Assembly: GCA_964402955.1 (NCBI GenBank)
Contig: CAYOEZ010000177.1
Span: 1 to 10,527 of the forward strand
DNA length: 10,527 nt
Direction of reading: 5' to 3'
From: CAYOEZ01 sp964402955
GTDB taxonomy: Bacteria; Chloroflexota; DTOL01; DAOUCN01
The translations under genes were made by a program, and so were the position numbers. The notes below the pieces were generated by a model. It was not told the DNA's origin and did not search any database. It was given only the letters and a program-made list of their open reading frames with translations. Every line of letters begins with the position of its first letter. Position 1 is the first letter of the stretch. Shown here piece after piece: positions 1-5,932 of the stretch.

Positions 1-193
1 CCCAACTACCTCCTGGGCGACAACCTGGGCTCCACCAGCATGACGCTGGACAACAACCAAGCAGTGGTGGCGGAAACACGGTACAAGGTGTACGGCGAGG
101 AGTACACGACCTCCGGCGCTCAGCCCACCACCTTCCGCTTCACAGGGCAGCGGCTCGATGCGGGCATCCAGTTGTACTTCTACAACGCACGAT
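1..193 (+). repeat. Direct repeat copy A (RHS core)
   Basis: This stretch of RHS core aligns without gaps to 1483-1675 (offset 1482). I counted 12 mismatches in 193 bases, about 94% identity, several of them at third codon positions. The match continues at least to the left window edge and ends abruptly after the codons for YNAR. Confidence 0.9.
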
Positions 194-993
194 ATTTCGA
201 CCATATCGTGGGCCGGTTCATCCAGGCGGATTCGATCGTGCCGCAGCCGGGAAACCCGCAGAGCTTGAACAGGTACAGCTATGTGCTGAATAACCCGCTC
301 AGGTATGTGGACCCCACCGGGCATTTCGAGGAAGACGAACTCCTCGCCTGGGGCATCAGCCAGGACCAGATCAACGCCTGGAAGCAACAGGCCGACTGGT
401 GGTCGCTGATCCGCAAGGCGAAGTTAGGCGACAAGCTCATAGCCTGGTACCGCGTCAGGCAACAGGGGGTCAATCTCTTCTTCCACGAGTATACTGATAG
501 CGGCAACCGACGACGTCTCGGACTGGAGGCCAACGCGGACATCTTCCTGAACGCGGAGGTGTCTACTCTTGAACTCACGCGCCGGGCAACCGTGAGGGAG
601 TCGCGCATGCTTGAGCGGCAGACTGGGTCTGGCGAATGGGAGGGGATATGGGATTACTATGATACCACGTGGATGGGACCTCCAGGACAAGGCCTGTACT
701 TCCGTCCGAACAGGTTGGACGCCAAAGCGATCCTGGGTGATTCCGTTGGCCTCGCTACATCAGTCATTTCGGGGTACGATGTCAGAATCGTAGGCAAGGG
801 CATAGCGTCAAGCGCAGGCGTCGTCAACACCGGTCTTCAGACTGGTGACATAGCGTCCGCGGTCTCCAACCGGGACAGTCTGCGCTTTGGTGTGGGTGTC
901 TTCGGCTTGTTCCCTCAGCTATCAACCCCAATGGCGCTTCTCAGCCTCGCGTTGGATATAGGCAAAGCATTTGTCTATGAGACAGGGTACTAG
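1..993 (+). CDS. RHS repeat protein, C-terminal part with variable tail (5' end outside window)
   Basis: The reading frame is open from base 1 to a TAG stop, giving 330 residues; the long RHS/YD-repeat shell must lie upstream. Residues 1 to about 108 match the RHS repeat-associated core: GDNLGSTS, a RYKVYGE segment, FRFTGQR, LYFYNARYFD, GRFIQADSIV, LNRYSYVLNNP and the DPTGH junction (D104 to H108). In this family the shell encloses a toxic C-terminal domain that differs between relatives and is exported to act on neighbouring cells. The 222 residues after DPTGH are that variable domain, and I do not recognise a catalytic fold in them. The first half is polar and rich in Trp and Arg. The last 90 residues or so are rich in Gly, Ala, Ser and long hydrophobic runs, which would fit a membrane-acting toxin; this is inference. 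A small membrane protein gene starts 2 bp downstream, where immunity genes usually sit. Confidence 0.88.
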   Translation, partial: PNYLLGDNLGSTSMTLDNNQAVVAETRYKVYGEEYTTSGAQPTTFRFTGQRLDAGIQLYFYNARYFDHIVGRFIQADSIVPQPGNPQSLNRYSYVLNNPLRYVDPTGHFEEDELLAWGISQDQINAWKQQADWWSLIRKAKLGDKLIAWYRVRQQGVNLFFHEYTDSGNRRRLGLEANADIFLNAEVSTLELTRRATVRESRMLERQTGSGEWEGIWDYYDTTWMGPPGQGLYFRPNRLDAKAILGDSVGLATSVISGYDVRIVGKGIASSAGVVNTGLQTGDIASAVSNRDSLRFGVGVFGLFPQLSTPMALLSLALDIGKAFVYETGY

Positions 994-995
994 CG

Positions 996-1289
996 ATGGG
1001 AAAGCATTCCAGTTTTGATGTCCTGAGTGGAGGCATTCTGGTCTTTACTGGTTTGTATGCCTTTTGGCTAGGATGGCAACGCTATCGGTACGGCTTAATG
1101 CCCGATGCGTGGAATGAACACATACGTGTTCTTGCGCACGTCAACCTACTCAACTTTTTGCTTCGTCGTCGCCAACAAGCGCGGCTCACCCCCTTTCAGA
1201 TCCGTGTCGTTGGCGTCCTGTACATGCTCATCGCCACGATAGGTCTCATTACCGGCGCCTCTCTGATACTACGGACAGTCACCGGGTAG
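996..1289 (+). CDS. Small two-TM membrane protein, candidate immunity protein for the RHS tail
   Basis: The gene encodes 97 residues. It starts with ATG two bases after the RHS stop, so it is probably translated by coupling; only a weak AGGG lies upstream as an SD. Two membrane segments are visible, at about residues 10-27 (ILVFTGLYAFWLGW) and 70-92 (VVGVLYMLIATIGLITG). The loop between them is strongly basic (QRYRYG, LLRRRQQAR), so by the positive-inside rule it should be cytoplasmic, with both ends outside. I do not recognise a family. The position directly behind an RHS C-terminal domain is the usual place of the cognate immunity gene, and a membrane immunity protein would fit a membrane-acting toxin. 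This function is inferred from context only. Confidence 0.6.
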   Translation: MGKHSSFDVLSGGILVFTGLYAFWLGWQRYRYGLMPDAWNEHIRVLAHVNLLNFLLRRRQQARLTPFQIRVVGVLYMLIATIGLITGASLILRTVTG

Positions 1290-1306
1290 GGCAGAGGGCA
1301 GGCAGA

Positions 1307-1339
1307 CCTACCGGCAGGCCAAGCTAGCCTGCCGGTAGG
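1307..1339. repeat. Perfect 13-bp inverted repeat (hairpin)
   Basis: Arms at 1307-1319 (CCTACCGGCAGGC) and 1327-1339 are exact reverse complements around a 7-base loop. The hairpin begins 18 bases after the stop of the small membrane protein gene and ends where the orphan RHS frame opens. No T-run follows, so it is not a classical intrinsic terminator. It could be a transcript-end hairpin or the boundary of an inserted segment. Confidence 0.75.
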
Positions 1340-1689
1340 ACGTATGCGTTGGGGCGACTCTTGGCGCCTTACCACCCGCCTACGTCGGCGCCTACTTCGA
1401 GTGGGACGGCACGGCTGGTACGAGTCGCTCCTACTACTACGCGGGCAGCCTGCGCATCGCCACCCGCCTGGGGACAGCGGTGCCCAACTACATCGTGAGC
1501 GACAACCTCGGCTCCACCAGCATGACGCTGGACAACAGCCAGGCCGTGGTGGCGGAAACAAGGTACAAGGTGTACGGCGAGGAGTACACGACCTCCGGCA
1601 CACAGCCCACCACCTTCCGCTTCACCGGTCAGCGGCTCGATGCGGGCATCCAGTTGTACTTCTACAACGCACGATCCTACTGCGACTAG
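1339..1689 (+). pseudogene. Orphan RHS core fragment
   Basis: The frame is open from just after an in-frame TAG (1336-1338) to a TAG at 1687-1689, with no convincing start codon or SD. The clear RHS-like text begins at about 1378: YVGAYFEWDG, SYYYAGSLRIATR, then a near-copy of the core seen at the left edge, ending YNARSYCD. It stops before the GRF and DPxG motifs, so no toxin domain is attached. After the stop, a few short matches to the intact core remain (for example around 1684-1703, and an IVAPPCNPGD-like reading near 1734-1763). This suggests erosion rather than a clean cut. It is probably a remnant of an older or displaced RHS cassette. A GTG at 1480 could start a 69-residue product, but I see no reason to think it is expressed. 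Confidence 0.75.
1483..1675 (+). repeat. Direct repeat copy B (RHS core)
   Basis: Partner of the core copy at 1-193, with 12 mismatches in 193 bases and the reading frame kept. The similarity ends at the same codon (YNAR) where the intact gene continues as YFDHIVGRF. Confidence 0.9.
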
Positions 1690-1852
1690 ATCGCCTTGCA
1701 GCGGTCTGCAAATCCTTGGCGGGACAATGTGGCATCGTAGCACCTCCCTGCAACCCTGGAGATGCTACGTCGGACGGAGAGCCGACAAGAATGCACCGAC
1801 TGTTCAACTGATCACCCGGTCAAATGTCTATGCGAGTGCATACAAGTCAAAC
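1690..1852. other. Non-coding stretch with decayed RHS remnants
   Basis: No gene is supported between the orphan RHS fragment and the 3' end of the first methyltransferase. The left half shows faint, frame-broken resemblance to the RHS core that should follow YNAR. The right half shows nothing I recognise, and there is no clear terminator. Confidence 0.5.
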
Positions 1853-2650
1853 CTACTCACCCACTACAGAACGCGCCGGCTTGCGCGCCTGGAGCACCAG
1901 ATACTTCGACGTGAACTCCAACCGCCCTTGCGCGCCCATCCGCTGCTGCAGGCGCTCTAGATACCCCAGATGGCCGTCTACAGAGAACCCCTCAACCAGC
2001 CACGGCACGGCCTTCAGATAGTAGACGACAGCGCCAACATCGGCAAACGTCATCCTACCCGTCCATTCCCGTGCCATCTCGACGACCAGATTGGCCTTTG
2101 CCACTTGAGCCAGAGCGAAGCTCAACGTGTACCACGGCCACTTGGGCTTGCTGCCCATCGCCTCGATCAGGTCGCGCGTGCTATTACCGTCCACCTGCTG
2201 GGTGAGAAGGATGCCGCCCGGCTTGAGCACACGCTCGACCTCGGCGGCATTGAAAGCGGTATGCCGGTCAGTCACGACCTCGAATTCGTCGTCGCCAAAT
2301 GGCAGCAGCGCGGCCAGCGAACCGTCAGCCGCGACGACCTGGACGCCCAGCGGCGCCAGCCGTGTGCGCGCCAGCGCCAGGTTGGGAGGGTGGCCCTCGG
2401 TTGCGGCCATACGCGGCGGCCAGGCGTCTCGCAGCGCCAGCAGGCGCTCTCCCCCACCAGTTCCCAGGTCGAGGGCCGATGACGCCGTGCGCAAGAGCGC
2501 GCTCGCCATATCGACGTACGACCAGGGCGGGGTCTCGTCGGTCCAGCGGCCGGCCAGATGCGAGAAGTCCCAGCCCTTGAACGGGACGGCTTCTTCCCGC
2601 CTCCATGCGGCAATCTGTGCGGGGGATACGGGCTGAGATTTTGAGGCCAT
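1853..2650 (-). CDS. Class I SAM-dependent methyltransferase
   Basis: The product has 265 residues. It shows the Rossmann-type SAM-binding signature: motif I LDLGTGGGERL at residues 60-70, an acidic residue after the second strand (E85 in ATEGHP), VVAADG at 105-110, and VERVLKPGGILL at 138-149 as the post-motif III loop. The substrate cannot be read from the sequence; the C-terminal part (about 170-250) is probably the substrate-recognition region, with FADVGAVVYYLKAVPW as its most distinctive text. The ATG has an AGGA 7 bases upstream, which supports this start. It is the last gene of the six-gene - strand run, 175 bp after another methyltransferase to which it shows no obvious similarity beyond the fold. 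A small-molecule or RNA substrate is equally possible. Confidence 0.85.
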   Translation of the reverse strand: MASKSQPVSPAQIAAWRREEAVPFKGWDFSHLAGRWTDETPPWSYVDMASALLRTASSALDLGTGGGERLLALRDAWPPRMAATEGHPPNLALARTRLAPLGVQVVAADGSLAALLPFGDDEFEVVTDRHTAFNAAEVERVLKPGGILLTQQVDGNSTRDLIEAMGSKPKWPWYTLSFALAQVAKANLVVEMAREWTGRMTFADVGAVVYYLKAVPWLVEGFSVDGHLGYLERLQQRMGAQGRLEFTSKYLVLQARKPARSVVGE

Positions 2651-2825
2651 GTGTTGTTCCTGTGCATCGCTGGCCCGCGGCGCTGAAGACGTCGTGCTAC
2701 AGATACGAAGGCCCGTGCAGGGCTATCCGGTCGTCGCGATCCAGCCCGCAGGGCTTCGTCCTTGTAGCGCATGGCTTCAGCCTGGCGTCGGCATGCGCGC
2801 GGTCCGCCGGGCACGATGTCCCGGC
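2651..2825. repeat. Intergenic stretch of several short hairpins
   Basis: This 175-bp spacer between two methyltransferase genes is a string of small inverted repeats: 2711-2714/2720-2723 (GCCC/GGGC), 2743-2747/2751-2755 (AGCCC/GGGCT) and 2807-2811/2820-2824 (CCGGG/CCCGG). On the - strand it begins TAGGCCGGGACATCG, and those first three bases are the stop codon of the upstream gene. Phrases such as GGCTTCAGCC recall intergenic repeats seen in environmental Chloroflexota-like genomes; that comparison is from memory. No gene is supported here. Confidence 0.5.
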
Positions 2826-3596
2826 CTACATTTTGTGCGCGACAATCACCAGATCGCCCGACGCGCTCGCCGTGTACGCCTCGCCGGCAAGGTTGCCGTA
2901 GAGCGCAATGTCGCCGAAACCAGCCTCGCCCAGGAAGCTCACCAGATCGTGCGACTGCCAGGGGCGCTGGGGCGTACTCTGCACTTGCACAGCCCACTGG
3001 CCGTTGCCGCCCTTCTGGAAGACAGCAATGTTGAACGTTACCAGGTCATCGGCGTAGTCGGCGAAGCGCCAGACGAGCGTCTCCTGCCCCTCCATGACGC
3101 CGCTATTGGTCTGGAACCAGCGCGGCTTCGTCGCCATGCGTTTGTCATAGTTGAGGTTATGTAACATCAGCAGGCCGCCGGGACGCAAACAGTCAGCCAT
3201 CGCACGCAGGCTGCGGCGCAGATCATCCTCGCCCAGCACGTGCACCAGCGAGTTGCCGAGACAGATGACGGCATCGAAGCCGGTTCCTGCCGTTGCCGCC
3301 AGGTCCTGGAATGCCGCCGTCTTGAAGGCGACCTCGCCCCCCTGGCTGCGGGCATTCTCCTGGGCGCGGGCAATCATGGCCGGGCTGATGTCGGCGCCGG
3401 TCACGTCATAGCCGGCCTGTGCCAGCGCAATACTGTGCCAACCCGTGCCGCAGGCGGCATCGAGCACGCGTTTGCCCGCCGGCGCCAGCAGCGCTTGCAG
3501 GAACGGCAGCTCATAGCCCAGCCGTGCCTTCCAGTCCGTCATCACATCGAAGAACATGGCCAGGCGATCGTAAAACTCTTGTTCACGCAATGTCAT
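2826..3596 (-). CDS. Class I SAM-dependent methyltransferase
   Basis: The product has 256 residues from the ATG at 3594-3596 (MTLREQEFYDRLA). It shows SAM motif I VLDAACGTG at about residues 44-52, the acidic residue of GADIS at about 69, GFDAVICLGNS as motif II, and LRPGGLLMLHNLNYDKR after it. The N-terminal FFDVMTDWKARLGYE and the later WRFADY and STPQRPW are distinctive, and the layout faintly recalls glycine/sarcosine N-methyltransferases; I would not name a substrate. A GTG at 3635 could extend the protein by 13 residues, but that extension (PVSAQIRVPF) is translated repeat sequence, so I reject it. The chosen ATG has no SD directly upstream. Instead it overlaps the stop of a 38-codon repeat-derived ORF that does have one. 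The stop TAG coincides with the start of the next spacer repeat. Confidence 0.85.
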   Translation of the reverse strand: MTLREQEFYDRLAMFFDVMTDWKARLGYELPFLQALLAPAGKRVLDAACGTGWHSIALAQAGYDVTGADISPAMIARAQENARSQGGEVAFKTAAFQDLAATAGTGFDAVICLGNSLVHVLGEDDLRRSLRAMADCLRPGGLLMLHNLNYDKRMATKPRWFQTNSGVMEGQETLVWRFADYADDLVTFNIAVFQKGGNGQWAVQVQSTPQRPWQSHDLVSFLGEAGFGDIALYGNLAGEAYTASASGDLVIVAHKM

Positions 3597-3709
3597 GGGG
3601 CTGAACGGGACGCGGATTTGCGCGGAAACAGGCACTGATCAAGACGGATTGCGAACACTGTTGTATCCGCTCTTATCCGCGCCGGTTTCCGTGAGAATCC
3701 GCGTCCCAT
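3593..3709 (-). other. Repeat-derived 38-codon ORF, possible coupling leader
   Basis: On the - strand, AGGAGG followed by 5 bases and ATG opens a 38-codon frame (starting MGRGFSRKPARIRAD). It runs through the whole intergenic repeat and ends in a TGA overlapping the methyltransferase start as ATGA. Composition and content are those of the repeat, so a functional peptide is unlikely. Its translation could deliver ribosomes to the methyltransferase start, which lacks its own SD. This is inference, and the open frame could be chance. Confidence 0.4.
3607..3707. repeat. GGACGCGGAT-type intergenic repeat with inverted ends
   Basis: Arms at 3607-3632 and 3682-3707 (26 bases each) are imperfect reverse complements. 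Each begins GGGACGCGGATT when read inward on its own strand. The inside contains further ATCCGC units (3665-3679). The same building blocks recur at 9647-9912. The repeat fills almost the whole spacer between ilvA and the methyltransferase. Confidence 0.75.
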
Positions 3710-3719
3710 TTACTCCTCC

Positions 3720-4561
3720 TCAGACCAACGACTTCAGGAGCGATGGCTCGATGTTGCCGCCGCTGAGCACGGCCACGGCCGGGCCGCTCAATGGCCCGAT
3801 GCGGCGCAGGCGCAGCGCGGCCGCCGCAACTGCCCCCGACGGCTCGACAACCAGGTGCTCCTTCTCCAGCAGCAGCTTCACTGTGTCGAGAATCTCCTCG
3901 TCGGAGACGAGCACAATGTCATCGACGCGGGCTTTGATGACCTCATAGGTCAGCGCGCCCAGGTGCTGCGAGCGCAGGCCATCGGCAACCGTGTCGGGGT
4001 GATCGATCGTCACCAGATGGCCCTCTCGTAGCGAGCGCCACGCATCATTGGCGCCCTGCGGCTCCACGCCATACACTTTCACCGCCGGATTGCGGCCCTT
4101 GACCGCCGTGGCCACGCCGGAAACCAGTCCGCCGCCGCCAACGGGCGTCAGGACAGCCTGCACAGTGGGCAGATCGTCCATGATCTCCAGCCCGGCCGTG
4201 CCCTGTCCGGCCATGATCAGAGGATCATTGAAGGGGTGGACGAGTACATAGCCGTGCTGCTCCATGAGCCGCCGCGTGGTTTCCTCGCGATCGTTCAGCG
4301 TGTTACCACAGCGTACAACCTCGGCGCCATAGGAGCGGGTGATCTTGATCTTGGTTTCGACGGCGTTCTCGGGAATCACGATGACAGCCTTCACACCCAG
4401 CAGCTTGCTGGCGTAGGCCACAGCAATGGCATGGTTGCCCGACGAATGCGCCACGACGCCGCGCCGCCTCTCCGCGTCGGAGAGCGAGCTGATCTTGTTG
4501 TATGCCCCGCGCAGCTTGAAGGCGCCGCCCAGTTGTAGGTTCTCCGCCTTCAGGTAGACCG
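3720..4561 (-). CDS. ilvA: Threonine ammonia-lyase (threonine dehydratase), N-terminus lost in gap
   Basis: This PLP enzyme converts L-threonine to 2-oxobutyrate and ammonia and often also acts on serine. 279 residues are visible. They begin VYLKAENLQ, followed at once by the PLP-lysine motif GAFKLRGA (K at visible residue 15). Then come SSGNHAIAVAYASKLLG, the phosphate-binding loop TPVGGGGLVSG, VEPSGAVAAAAL and the end motif VLSGGNI. Family members carry roughly 45-50 residues before VYLK, so the start lies inside the N run or beyond. There is no C-terminal ACT-like regulatory domain, so it resembles the short catabolic or unregulated form (TdcB-like) more than long biosynthetic IlvA. The stop TGA overlaps an AGGAGGAG tract. 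Its upstream neighbour is threonine aldolase, which suggests a shared role in threonine or glycine breakdown. A serine/threonine racemase is a less likely alternative. Confidence 0.88.
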
Positions 4562-4661
4562 NNNNNNNNNNNNNNNNNNNNNNNNNNNNNNNNNNNNNNN
4601 NNNNNNNNNNNNNNNNNNNNNNNNNNNNNNNNNNNNNNNNNNNNNNNNNNNNNNNNNNNNN
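4562..4661. other. 100-N assembly gap
   Basis: Exactly 100 N, the conventional size for a scaffold gap of unknown length. The missing sequence includes the start of the threonine ammonia-lyase gene, which needs more than 100 bases by family length, so the true gap is probably longer. It abuts a hairpin repeat, a common cause of assembly breaks. Confidence 0.95.
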
Positions 4662-4662
4662 C

Positions 4663-4758
4663 TTGTGGAGTGCGACGAGAGCCTGCCCCGCTCCATCGGG
4701 CACTCCTGTCGGCGCGGCAAGCAACCGTTGCGACGACGGGAGTCGTCGCACTCCACAA
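4663..4758. repeat. GTGGAGTGCGACGA-type nested hairpin repeat
   Basis: A perfect 16-bp inverted repeat, TTGTGGAGTGCGACGA at 4663-4678 and its complement at 4743-4758, encloses a tighter hairpin. That inner hairpin has 9-bp arms at 4729-4737 and 4742-4750 around a GGGA tetraloop. The two structures share the right arm and so compete. A 10-bp direct repeat (GCACTCCACA at 4748 and 4760) reaches almost to the ltaE stop. No T-run is present. Confidence 0.75.
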
Positions 4759-4774
4759 AGCACTCCACAGCGCG

Positions 4775-5803
4775 CTATGCCATAGCATGGCGAATGGCGA
4801 CGATTGCCTTCTCGACGTCGGCGCGCTCGATGCCATAGTGAGTGACGGCGCGAATCTTGGTCGTGCCTGGGAAGGGACCAAGCTTGATACCCTCACGGGC
4901 CACTCGGCTCAGGAACTCGGACGGCGACAGCGTGGGGCGGGCGATCTCAAACACGACAATGTCGGTCTGTACGCTCGACAGGTCGATGCTAAGGCCAGGC
5001 GTCTGGGCAATGGCCTCGGCCAGCAGGAGGGCATTGGCATGGTCATCAGCGAGGCGATCAACCATCTGCGTCAGCGCCACGATGCCGGCTGCTGCCAGCA
5101 CACCGGCCTGGCGCAACCCACCGCCCAGCATCTTGCGCTGGCGGCGCGCTTCCACAATGAAATCCTTGCTGCCGCACACCAGGGAGCCTACCGGCGCCGC
5201 CAACCCCTTTGACAGGCAGAACGTGACCGACGCAAACGGCTGCGTCAGTTCCTTGACGTCCACGCCCAGGGCAACGGCGGCGTTGAAGACACGTGCGCCG
5301 TCGAGGTGGGTCTTGATGTTGTGCTTCCTGGCGACAGCGATCACGGCGTTCTGCTGCGCGGGCGTCAGAGCCACGCCGCCGTCACGGTTCTGCGTGTTCT
5401 CCAGCGCGATGACGCCGACACGCGGCACGTGCACATTCTCCAGGGGTATGGCACCTTCCAATTCGGTGAGATCCAACATGCCACGATGAGAGGGTAGCAT
5501 CTTGAAGATCAGGCCGCCCACCGTAGAGGCGCCGCCGGCTTCATAATGATAGATGTGCGCCTGATCGGTGCAGATAATTGCCTCGCCGCGCCGCGCATTC
5601 GCCAGCAGGCAAACAAGATTACCTTGAGTACCGCTGGTCACGAACAGCGCTGCTGCGTGGCCGGTCTTTTCGGCGGCCAATTCCTGCAGATGATTGACGG
5701 TAGGGTCTTCGCCAAAGACATCATCGCCAAGCTCGGCGCGATACATAGCCTCGCGCATAGCGGGCGATGGCAGAGTGACAGTGTCGCTGCGCAGATCAAT
5801 CAT
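4775..5803 (-). CDS. ltaE: Low-specificity L-threonine aldolase
   Basis: This PLP enzyme of fold type I cleaves L-threonine or allo-threonine to glycine and acetaldehyde. The product is 342 residues, the usual length. Family signatures, numbered from the chosen start: DLRSDTVT at 3-10, GDDVFGEDPT at 26-35, SGTQGN at 57-62, the ring-stacking His in IYHYEAGG (H86), HLDGAR at about 166-171 with the PLP-binding Asp, and the PLP-lysine motif SKGLAAPVGS (K199). Two ATGs are possible: the one at 5810-5812 touches the AGGAG directly, while the one at 5801-5803 has AGGAG 9 bases upstream and matches the usual MIDLRSD beginning, so I chose the latter. The gene lies between osmC and ilvA, with hairpin repeats on both sides. 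Confidence 0.93.
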   Translation of the reverse strand: MIDLRSDTVTLPSPAMREAMYRAELGDDVFGEDPTVNHLQELAAEKTGHAAALFVTSGTQGNLVCLLANARRGEAIICTDQAHIYHYEAGGASTVGGLIFKMLPSHRGMLDLTELEGAIPLENVHVPRVGVIALENTQNRDGGVALTPAQQNAVIAVARKHNIKTHLDGARVFNAAVALGVDVKELTQPFASVTFCLSKGLAAPVGSLVCGSKDFIVEARRQRKMLGGGLRQAGVLAAAGIVALTQMVDRLADDHANALLLAEAIAQTPGLSIDLSSVQTDIVVFEIARPTLSPSEFLSRVAREGIKLGPFPGTTKIRAVTHYGIERADVEKAIVAIRHAMA

Positions 5804-5829
5804 GGTGCACATCTCCTGATATCGTGAAT

Positions 5830-5925
5830 AGAACGCGGACGACGCAGACTGAGGCGCAGGCCAACGCAGAAGAAAACAGTCTTGAACTGCGTTCGTCCGC
5901 GGCCTGTCTGCGCTGTCCGCGTTCT
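5830..5925. repeat. AACGCGGAC-type long inverted repeat
   Basis: Arms at 5830-5849 and 5906-5925 are reverse complements with two central mismatches. Inside, AGGCC/GGCCT and AACGCAG (5863-5869)/CTGCGTT (5887-5893) add further pairing, so the element of about 96 bases could fold into one long stem. It starts 7 bases after the osmC stop and ends 17 bases before the AGGAG of ltaE. Its GCGGAC wording resembles the GGACGCGGAT repeats elsewhere in the window but is a distinct variant. Confidence 0.75.
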
Positions 5926-5932
5926 TATTGCC

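Noticed and set aside
1196..1603. 135-codon - strand open frame, rich in Arg, Cys and Pro
   Set aside because: Low-complexity antisense reading over the membrane gene end, the hairpin and the RHS fragment. It has no SD and no recognisable motif.
1290..1852. Transposase or insertion sequence explaining the RHS duplication
   Set aside because: No transposase-like frame, terminal inverted repeats with target duplication, or integrase motif could be found; the only inverted repeat is the 13-bp hairpin.
2272..2997. 241-codon - strand open frame across both methyltransferases
   Set aside because: It overlaps two recognised genes in another frame and is Arg/Ala/Pro-rich, typical of out-of-frame GC-rich sequence.
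3597..3635. GTG at 3633-3635 as the start of the second methyltransferase
   Set aside because: The 13-residue extension is translated repeat sequence (PVSAQIRVPF); the family-like N-terminus begins at the ATG at 3594-3596.
4562..4763. Extension of the threonine ammonia-lyase frame through the N run to a start at 4763
   Set aside because: The 100 N are of unknown true length, and the sequence beyond them is hairpin repeat. The apparent N-terminal residues do not resemble the family.
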